Shown: positions 1 through 3,556 of the stretch, in pieces
How the letters are laid out: every line of letters begins with the position of its first letter
Numbering within the stretch: position 1 is the first letter of the stretch
Origin: Actinomycetota bacterium
GTDB taxonomy: Bacteria > Actinomycetota > Actinomycetes > Nanopelagicales > Nanopelagicaceae
Length of the DNA: 8,091 nucleotides
NCBI GenBank assembly: GCA_010028225.1
Contig: RGOY01000050.1
Location: forward strand, 1 to 8,091
Direction: 5' to 3'
Notes under the pieces: generated by a model
Told to the model about the DNA's origin: nothing
What the model saw: only the letters and a program-made list of their open reading frames with translations
Database searches by the model: none
Position numbers and translations under genes: made by a program

Positions 1-233
1 GGGTCAAGGATGAGTGCCTCTTGCCAGAGACCGGGTTCTAATTTCTCAAGATGTTGAGTAGTTAATGCATGGAGCCAGGTGAGTCGCTCAGGCCCTGCCA
101 CACGAATGACCGCACGGTGAGAGAGATCAGCCCATGCCGCTCCTGAATCCAAAGCCTTGGCTTCCTTTGATACATCACCAAAATGCCAGGTAGCACCTTT
201 GTCTGGACCACTTTCAACAAGAACTGCACTCAC
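1..233 (-). CDS. ygfZ: YgfZ/GcvT-like folate-binding protein (N-terminal part, cut by window edge)
   Basis: The GTG at 233 opens a frame that runs without a stop to position 1, giving 77 residues of a longer protein. It is the only usable start, because the frame has a stop at 242-240 just upstream. Visible motifs are WADLSHRAVIRVAGPERL (about 34-51), WLHALTTQHLEKLEPG (about 53-68) and EALILDP (about 72-78). These match the first GcvT-like folate-binding domain of actinobacterial YgfZ proteins. The family helps maintain certain Fe-S cluster enzymes using tetrahydrofolate; it is cytoplasmic and not a true aminomethyltransferase. The diagnostic C-terminal cysteine motif (K-G-C-Y-x-G-Q-E) lies outside the window. 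The start is 22 bp after the nur stop with only a weak Shine-Dalgarno (TTGGGTG), so nur-ygfZ is probably one transcript. GcvT itself is the main alternative, but the wording of the motifs favours YgfZ. Confidence 0.82.
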   Translation of the reverse strand, partial: MSAVLVESGPDKGATWHFGDVSKEAKALDSGAAWADLSHRAVIRVAGPERLTWLHALTTQHLEKLEPGLWQEALILD

Positions 234-255
234 TTTTTTTCACCCAAGGAATTGA

Positions 256-675
256 TCATGATTTCTGGCAGTTTGCACAGGTGCCATAGATAGCAAAGTG
301 AGTGACATCAGTCTTGAATCCATAGTCATCCAAGAGATCGTTGACGAAAGATGCTGCGCTCTCCATCGGTGCATCCCCCACTGATCCACATTTGCCGCAG
401 ACCAGATGAAGATGGGTCAACTCTTCAGCAGCGTGATAAGTGGCCCCACCATGACCCAGATGGGTATGTTGAACTAGACCAACATTCTCCAGAGTTTCGA
501 GGTTTCTGTAGATTGTCGAGAGATTAATTCCCGGATGGCTGGCACGTACTCGATCGGCAACTTCCTCTGGCGTTGCATGGCCAAGTTCTCGGACGGCTTC
601 AAGGACAAGTTGACGTTGTGGGGTAAGGCGAAGTCCCTTCGCACGCAACTCGTTCTTCTTTGAGCTCATCTCCAT
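256..675 (-). CDS. nur: Nur-like Fur-family metal-responsive repressor
   Basis: This 139-residue protein has the Fur-family order: a winged helix (about 10-75, with LRLTPQRQLVLEAV and the recognition segment NLSTIYRNLETLE at 51-63), then a dimerisation and metal-binding domain. Against my memory of Streptomyces coelicolor Nur, the nickel-uptake regulator, it aligns with no offset over most of its length, including LTPQRQLVLEAV, HLGHG, THLHLVC and HFAIYGTC. H33, H70, H72, H88, H90 and H126 occupy the positions of the Nur metal-site histidines, and two CxxC pairs are present (93/96 and 133/136). One expected histidine, position 86, is leucine. Nur represses nickel-uptake and Fe-superoxide dismutase genes when nickel is bound. 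The ATG at 675 sits six bases after a -10 element, suggesting a leaderless mRNA; the ATG at 669 is an alternative. A general Fur or Zur role cannot be excluded. Confidence 0.78.
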   Translation of the reverse strand: MEMSSKKNELRAKGLRLTPQRQLVLEAVRELGHATPEEVADRVRASHPGINLSTIYRNLETLENVGLVQHTHLGHGGATYHAAEELTHLHLVCGKCGSVGDAPMESAASFVNDLLDDYGFKTDVTHFAIYGTCANCQKS

Positions 676-681
676 GGGCCA

Positions 682-687
682 AGTCTA
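682..687 (-). promoter_or_regulatory. Predicted -10 element of nur (leaderless start)
   Basis: On the minus strand TAGACT is followed by six bases (TGGCCC) and then the ATG of nur at 675. This places the transcription start at, or within a base of, the A of ATG. No Shine-Dalgarno precedes that ATG, which supports a leaderless mRNA. No good -35 is seen. The nur promoter lies in the 81-bp gap after the DUF4395 stop, so nur-ygfZ may be transcribed separately from DUF4395. Confidence 0.45.
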
Positions 688-698
688 GGTCGCGAAGT

Positions 699-708
699 GG
701 AGAACTCC
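699..708. promoter_or_regulatory. Short inverted repeat between -10 and -35 of nur
   Basis: GGAG-AA-CTCC is a 4+2+4 dyad centred about 28 bp upstream of the predicted nur transcription start, where a bound repressor would block RNA polymerase. It does not resemble the Nur box (TTGCAA-N5-TTGCAA), so if it is an operator another protein probably reads it. Arms this short occur often by chance. Confidence 0.2.
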
Positions 709-756
709 TACACGAAGAATTGGTTGGAATGTTGCGCGAGAAGGATCGCTCGGTGG

Positions 757-1248
757 CTAGCGCTTAAAGGCGCGAGTCAAAAGCAGATACATCTCGCACC
801 CCAGGCAATAGTTGAATGCCGCATTAAGAAATGCAGCAGCGAGAGCCATTGAGGTTGCGATCAGAAAGAGCGGATCACTGCCAGAAGCGAATCCTAGGAG
901 TGCAAAGATCGCAAAGACGAGTCCTACCGCTTGAGCGAATTGTGGTGGACGAACATCTTCCGTAGGAACATCACCGCGAAGCCGTGGTTTGACGAATCTC
1001 TTGAAAATAAAGGCATATGGAGTTCGTTGTGGTCCGAAGGTCGCACCAATCATGAAGACAATTCCTTGGAGCAACAAAGGAAGTGCTGAATCAAGTACGA
1101 GAGTGAGGGAAAGCATGATGACTGTGATCAGCGCACCAAAGCGTGGACCACGTGCATCAATGAGTGGGTAACTTTTTTCGACCTTGCTCCCCGATGAAGG
1201 GTTTTCGTTTTTCGTTGAGGTGAGGGCAATCGGATTATCAAATGTCAT
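757..1248 (-). CDS. DUF4395 family membrane protein
   Basis: From the ATG at 1248 this is 163 residues. DUF4395 hallmarks are visible: IDARGPRFGALIT (about 30-42), GPQRTPYAFIF (about 72-82), RPPQFAQAVGLVF (about 101-113) and AAAFLNAAFNYCLGCEMYLL near the C terminus. About four hydrophobic segments are seen (near 38-53, 56-73, 105-121 and 126-145), so it should be an inner-membrane protein. C148 and C151 form a CLGC motif at the end of the last segment. The function of the family is unknown. In Actinobacteria it commonly sits beside thioredoxin and sulfurtransferase genes, which with the CxxC suggests a thiol or sulfur role (inference). A GTG at 1272 would add eight residues, but the ATG is preferred because GAAAGG lies nine bases upstream of it. 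The leader upstream looks like a cysteine attenuator. Confidence 0.85.
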   Translation of the reverse strand: MTFDNPIALTSTKNENPSSGSKVEKSYPLIDARGPRFGALITVIMLSLTLVLDSALPLLLQGIVFMIGATFGPQRTPYAFIFKRFVKPRLRGDVPTEDVRPPQFAQAVGLVFAIFALLGFASGSDPLFLIATSMALAAAFLNAAFNYCLGCEMYLLLTRAFKR

Positions 1249-1257
1249 TTCAAAATA

Positions 1258-1263
1258 CCTTTC
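1258..1263 (-). promoter_or_regulatory. Shine-Dalgarno of DUF4395, complementary to the leader-peptide codons
   Basis: GAAAGG stands nine bases before the ATG at 1248 and is the reason to prefer that start over the GTG at 1272. Its 5' half belongs to AGAGAGAA (1268-1261), the exact complement of TTCTCTCT inside the upstream leader-peptide gene. The site can therefore be hidden by long-range pairing. Confidence 0.5.
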
Positions 1264-1268
1264 TCTCT

Positions 1269-1287
1269 TCACCGATATCTTCGGTGA
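1269..1287. repeat. Perfect 7+5+7 inverted repeat upstream of DUF4395
   Basis: TCACCGA-TATCT-TCGGTGA has perfect 7-bp arms and lies 20 bp before the DUF4395 ATG. It can act as an RNA hairpin just 5' of the Shine-Dalgarno within the putative attenuator, or as a DNA operator for a dimeric regulator. Nearly identical purine tracts flank it on the minus strand (AGAGAAAG before, AGAGAGAAAG after), so the pairing partners of the leader may be duplicated. It is not a terminator, since no T-run follows in either direction. Confidence 0.55.
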
Positions 1288-1331
1288 CTTTCTCTGCTGA
1301 TGTGAATAGATCTACTTGCAACTTAAAGAGA

Positions 1332-1415
1332 TCAGCAGTGACAGAGAGAAGCCATGATCCGACCAAAATCAATAATGCGACGCTGAGTCAGCTCGCTTCG
1401 TTGGCATCGGAACAT
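1332..1415 (-). CDS. Cysteine-ending attenuator leader peptide (27 aa)
   Basis: This 27-residue frame begins with an ATG at 1415 and ends with a TGA at 1334-1332. Its C-terminal part reads LTQRRIIDFGRIMASLCHC. It has the pattern of the short putative leader peptides that many Actinobacteria encode before sulfur-assimilation genes: a basic pair (RR), then I/V-D-x-x-R, and Cys near the end. The cysteines are C4, C25 and C27, the last two in the final three codons. There is no Shine-Dalgarno. Instead TATCCT lies exactly six bases upstream of the ATG, which predicts a leaderless transcript; known mycobacterial cysteine-leader genes are often leaderless. The peptide probably acts only through its translation, as a sensor of charged Cys-tRNA. 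It lies 60 bp after the thioredoxin stop and 83 bp before the DUF4395 start. A chance frame is possible, but pattern, position and complementarity agree. Confidence 0.65.
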   Translation of the reverse strand: MFRCQRSELTQRRIIDFGRIMASLCHC

Positions 1416-1421
1416 GGCAGA

Positions 1422-1427
1422 AGGATA
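1422..1427 (-). promoter_or_regulatory. Predicted -10 element for the leader peptide and DUF4395
   Basis: On the minus strand TATCCT is followed by six bases (TCTGCC) and then the ATG at 1415, so the transcript would start at the leader-peptide ATG. An overlapping hexamer TATCTA four bases upstream is an alternative. No -35 at a standard distance is convincing. This gives DUF4395 a promoter separate from the thioredoxin gene. Confidence 0.4.
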
Positions 1428-1451
1428 GATAGCCAAAGGCAATGGCGCGAG

Positions 1452-1468
1452 TTGCAAATTATTTGCAG
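1452..1468. promoter_or_regulatory. Nur-box-like operator
   Basis: The plus strand reads TTGCAA-ATTAT-TTGCAG. The Streptomyces Nur box, as I recall it, is TTGCAA-N5-TTGCAA, so this matches 11 of 12 defined positions with the exact spacer. A perfect 7+1+7 palindrome (TGCAAAT-T-ATTTGCA, 1453-1467) forms its core. It lies 37-53 bp upstream of the predicted leader-peptide transcription start, beside the -35 region, and 8 bp past the thioredoxin stop. A Nur-like protein is encoded less than 1 kb away. No other TTGCAA pair with N5 spacing was found by eye in the window. A weak AT-rich terminator stem for the thioredoxin gene is a less likely reading. Confidence 0.45.
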
Positions 1469-1475
1469 GAAGAGC

Positions 1476-1892
1476 TCACGCTTTGAGCGCAGTAATTGCT
1501 TCAATCAGTTCATTTCGCTTCGGCGCACCAATAGCCCGCCCCCGTTCAATTCCAGAGCTATCGAGAAAAAGGGTGGTTGGAGTCGACCTAATATCGAGGC
1601 GTCGCACCAGGTCTAGATGTGATTCAGCATCGATATCGATATGGCGAACATCCGGCATATCAGTGATCACATCGGTGATTAAGGTGCGAGTCATTCGACA
1701 TGGAGTGCAGAAAGCGGAGGAGAACTGAACCAAGGTAGCCCGTTCGCCCAACTCGCTCCCAAGAGTCTTTCGGTCGAGAGCGATCAACTTGGCTCGCGCT
1801 GAACTTTTGACTTTACCGCGCGAAGATCGATACCAGAGTCCATATGCGCTCGCTAAAGCGAGCACAATCACGACTGGTAGAAGTCTTTCCAT
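1476..1892 (-). CDS. Membrane-anchored thioredoxin-like protein
   Basis: The protein has 138 residues from the ATG at 1892. Residues 4-20 (LLPVVIVLALASAYGLW) form one membrane anchor followed by basic residues, placing the remainder outside the membrane or held at its surface. The thioredoxin fold follows: TLVQFSSAFCTPC with active site C62-T-P-C65, a D-I-D-A-E segment near 86-90, and the cis-proline motif STPTTLFLD with P105. CTPC differs from classical CGPC but occurs in many actinobacterial thioredoxin-like proteins. A thioredoxin gene (thiX) close to glnR-mshD is also known in Mycobacterium. The frame extends upstream to 1991, but that would overlap glnR and lacks thioredoxin character, so the start at 1892 is chosen. 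The start is 21 bp from the divergent glnR start. The likely role is exchange of disulfides at the envelope; its partner, possibly DUF4395, is inference. Confidence 0.85.
   Translation of the reverse strand: MERLLPVVIVLALASAYGLWYRSSRGKVKSSARAKLIALDRKTLGSELGERATLVQFSSAFCTPCRMTRTLITDVITDMPDVRHIDIDAESHLDLVRRLDIRSTPTTLFLDSSGIERGRAIGAPKRNELIEAITALKA
1848..1863. repeat. Perfect 7+2+7 inverted repeat at the 5' end of the thioredoxin gene
   Basis: GCTCGCT-AA-AGCGAGC has perfect 7-bp arms. It lies within the membrane-anchor codons of the thioredoxin gene and about 50-65 bp upstream of the glnR start. It could be a hairpin early in the thioredoxin mRNA or a binding site upstream of the glnR promoter. 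It could also come from alternating Ala/Leu/Ser codons. Confidence 0.35.
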
Positions 1893-1896
1893 GACA

Positions 1897-1908
1897 GGTA
1901 ACCTTACC
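1897..1908. promoter_or_regulatory. Putative shared bidirectional -10 region of thioredoxin and glnR
   Basis: The 21-bp intergenic space contains the palindrome GGTAA-CC-TTACC. On the plus strand TAACCT (1899-1904) ends nine bases before the glnR ATG. On the minus strand TAAGGT (1906-1901) ends eight bases before the thioredoxin ATG. Both fit TANNNT, overlap by four bases and would give almost leaderless transcripts in opposite directions. No Shine-Dalgarno fits well for glnR. Because the two -10 elements share bases, transcription from the two sides should be mutually exclusive at any instant. This is read from sequence only. Confidence 0.4.
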
Positions 1909-1913
1909 CAGTT

Positions 1914-2624
1914 ATGGCACGAATCCTCTTGCTGACTAATACGCGCGGAGCAAGCGCAGAGGTTCTTCCCGCGCTCACACTCTTGCAGCACTCGGTGAGG
2001 ATCATGCCGGCTGAAGGTTCGCTCTTGGTCGATATCCCGGATGTTGATCTACTGCTTCTTGATGCTAGACGCGAACTTCCTGCAGCAAAATCCCTCACAA
2101 AGTTGCTCATTGCTACAGGTCTTGGCTGTCCGCTGATCTTGGTCACAACAGAAGGTGGGTTATCTGCAATCTCTGCTGAATGGGGATCGGATGATGTCCT
2201 TCTCGATTCCGCGGGACCAGCCGAAGTAGAAGCGCGCATTCGCATCGCTATTGGACGACTACAAGCAGAGCGAATAGAAGCTGACCCGACTAGTGGTGAG
2301 ATTCGAAGTGGTGATGTGGTTATCGATGAGAAGACTTACACCGCAAAAGTTCGCGGTCGAGCCCTTGATCTCACTTTCAAAGAATTCGAGTTACTTAAGT
2401 ATTTGGCGCAACACCCTGGTCGCGTCTTCACCCGCGCACAACTGCTCCAGGAAATCTGGGGATACGACTACTTCGGTGGAACCCGAACTGTTGATGTCCA
2501 TGTACGACGTCTTCGATCCAAGCTAGGACCTGAATTCGAATCAATTATCGGCACGGTAAGAAATGTTGGATATCGATTCACAACTCATCCGAAAGAGAGT
2601 TCACTCTCAGAATCCCTCTCGTGA
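1914..2624 (+). CDS. glnR: GlnR-type nitrogen-metabolism regulator (orphan OmpR-family)
   Basis: This 236-residue protein has an atypical receiver domain (1-115) and an OmpR-type winged helix (about 130-222). It is close to Streptomyces GlnR as I know it: EVLPAL, CPLILVTTEGGL, DDVLLD, AGPAEVEARIR, and a nearly invariant stretch from LDLTFKEFELLKYLAQHPG through GTRTVDVHVRRLRSKLGPE (recognition helix about 189-204) to GTVRNVGYRF. D50 is kept, but the acidic pair normally following strand 1 is T8-N9 and the switch lysine is absent. The receiver is thus probably not phosphorylated, as known for GlnR, where the Asp supports dimerisation. GlnR activates ammonium assimilation and nitrogen-uptake genes when nitrogen is limiting. 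No kinase gene is nearby. It is divergent from the thioredoxin gene and overlaps mshD by four bases, an order also seen in Mycobacterium. Confidence 0.92.
   Translation: MARILLLTNTRGASAEVLPALTLLQHSVRIMPAEGSLLVDIPDVDLLLLDARRELPAAKSLTKLLIATGLGCPLILVTTEGGLSAISAEWGSDDVLLDSAGPAEVEARIRIAIGRLQAERIEADPTSGEIRSGDVVIDEKTYTAKVRGRALDLTFKEFELLKYLAQHPGRVFTRAQLLQEIWGYDYFGGTRTVDVHVRRLRSKLGPEFESIIGTVRNVGYRFTTHPKESSLSESLS
2595..2608. repeat. Small inverted repeat just upstream of the mshD start
   Basis: GAGAGT-TC-ACTCTC is a 6+2+6 dyad within the last glnR codons, ending 12 bases before the mshD GTG. As RNA it would give a five-pair stem with a four-base loop. It includes part of the only purine-rich tract (GAAAGAGAG) that could serve mshD as a Shine-Dalgarno, so it might modulate coupling between the two genes. 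Chance is a fair alternative, because the codons are simple Ser/Glu repeats. Confidence 0.25.
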
Positions 2625-3556
2625 AACTCTACGAGACGCTTGAACCTGCAGTTCTTGGAAAAGTAATCGATTTGATTACAGAGACCACAAAACATGATGG
2701 CATCCCCCCAGTTGCAGAGCATGTTTTGCTTCACCTGAGACACGGTGGTGATAAAGAAGACCGACACATCGTTCTTGAATCAGATGGAGTGATTGCAGGC
2801 TATGCACACTTGGATCTCACAGACCAAGTTGAAGGACCGAGTGCTGAGCTAGTAATTCATCCCAGTCATCGAAGCAAGGGCCTTGGTGAAAACCTTTTGG
2901 CAGAGATAGTTCGAATCGCCAAGGACTCTAATGGAAACAAGAAACTTAGACTCTGGTCCCACGGCGATCTTCCTGGAGCAAGAAGACTTGCAGAACGAGG
3001 CGGCTTCATACGTGTGCGCACCGTGGTGCAGATGCGAAGGCCCCTGACCGGAAATCTCCCCGAAAAAGATGCTCGATTCGGCTACAGAAACTTTGTTGTA
3101 GGCGAGGATGAAGGAGAATGGCTAGAACTAAACAATCGTGCATTCTCGGGACATCCAGATCAAGGTTCATGGACTCTGCGCGATATCAAGGTACGAGAGC
3201 TCGAAGAATGGTTTGATCCCGCAGGATTTATCATCGCCTCAGATGAGATGAACCAGAGACCTGCGATGAAGGGATTTTGTTGGGTCAAGATTCACGGTGG
3301 CGTTAGTCATCATCATGATGGTTCAAGCCATGATCACGATCCGATTGGTGAGATCTATGTGATGGGAGTCGACCCGGCCCATCATGGAGAAGGAATCGGT
3401 CGAGCAGTCACAATCGCGGGCCTTCACTACATGCGAGACCAAGGGATCTACTCAGCGATGCTCTATGTGGATGCCGAAAACAAAGCTGGTCTTGCACTCT
3501 ACAGAGGTCTTGGCTTCACCGAATGGGGACGAGATGTCCTCTACCGACGAGATTAG
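2621..3556 (+). CDS. mshD: Mycothiol synthase (MshD), two GNAT domains
   Basis: MshD acetylates Cys-GlcN-Ins with acetyl-CoA, the last step of mycothiol biosynthesis, in the cytoplasm. The 311-residue length fits the family. Two tandem GNAT domains are visible. The first has ELVIHPSHRSKGLGENLL (about 76-93). The second has GEIYVMGVDPAHHGEGIGRAV (about 243-263) with the R/Q-x-x-G-x-G type loop, then LYVDAENKAGLALYRGLGF. Between them NNRAFSGHPDQGSW (171-184) matches the conserved MshD substrate-side segment. The GTG start overlaps the glnR stop (GTGA), so translation is probably coupled and no strong Shine-Dalgarno is present. An unusual feature is a histidine-rich loop at 225-240 (H225, H230-232, H237, H239) just before the second acetyl-CoA motif. 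The gene ends inside the 3' end of the convergent aminotransferase. Confidence 0.92.
   Translation: MKLYETLEPAVLGKVIDLITETTKHDGIPPVAEHVLLHLRHGGDKEDRHIVLESDGVIAGYAHLDLTDQVEGPSAELVIHPSHRSKGLGENLLAEIVRIAKDSNGNKKLRLWSHGDLPGARRLAERGGFIRVRTVVQMRRPLTGNLPEKDARFGYRNFVVGEDEGEWLELNNRAFSGHPDQGSWTLRDIKVRELEEWFDPAGFIIASDEMNQRPAMKGFCWVKIHGGVSHHHDGSSHDHDPIGEIYVMGVDPAHHGEGIGRAVTIAGLHYMRDQGIYSAMLYVDAENKAGLALYRGLGFTEWGRDVLYRRD

Larger units (their letters stand above)
1249..1415 (-). promoter_or_regulatory. Putative cysteine-responsive leader RNA of DUF4395
   Basis: This 167-nt region lies between a predicted transcription start at 1415 and the DUF4395 ATG. It begins with the leader-peptide gene (1415-1332). 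Two long-range pairings are perfect. First, TTCTCTCT (1350-1343), spanning the Ser-Leu-Cys codons of the leader peptide, pairs with AGAGAGAA (1268-1261), which overlaps the DUF4395 Shine-Dalgarno GAAAGG. Second, CTGCTGAT (1338-1331), holding the last Cys codon and the stop, pairs with ATCAGCAG (1301-1294). A 7+5+7 hairpin lies between them and the start codon. No T-run follows any hairpin, so control would act on translation rather than by intrinsic termination. The model is that ribosomes stalled on Cys codons free the Shine-Dalgarno when cysteine is scarce. The pairings are read from sequence; the mechanism is inference. Confidence 0.5.

Noticed and set aside
234..240. T-run as a terminator between nur and ygfZ
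   Set aside because: On the transcribed (minus) strand it is an A-run with no preceding hairpin. It only forms the spacer before the ygfZ GTG.
1316..1321. Second TTGCAA near the leader region as another Nur half-site
   Set aside because: No partner half-site occurs at N5 on either side, and TTGCAA alone is self-complementary and common.
1453..1467. Rho-independent terminator for the thioredoxin gene
   Set aside because: The stem is AT-rich with a one-base centre and no T-run follows on the minus strand, so an operator reading fits better.
1242..1616. Plus-strand open frame of 124 codons across the DUF4395/thioredoxin gap
   Set aside because: It covers the thioredoxin 3' end and the leader region antisense, has no recognisable motif, is rich in Ser/Arg typical of antisense frames, and conflicts with the better-supported minus-strand leader peptide.
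1629..1640. Perfect palindrome ATCGATATCGAT
   Set aside because: It comes from alternating Asp/Ile codons (DIDID) in the thioredoxin gene, deep in coding sequence and far from any start.
1893..1913. Possible GlnR autoregulatory box (GTAAC and GTTAC half-sites in the divergent gap)
   Set aside because: The second half-site (GAAAC six bases on) is missing on both strands. A single GTnAC is too weak, and the palindrome is better explained as overlapping -10 elements.
1893..1991. Upstream extension of the thioredoxin frame to 1991
   Set aside because: It would overlap the glnR 5' coding region and adds a Cys-rich segment before a normal membrane anchor. The ATG at 1892 starts right at the anchor.
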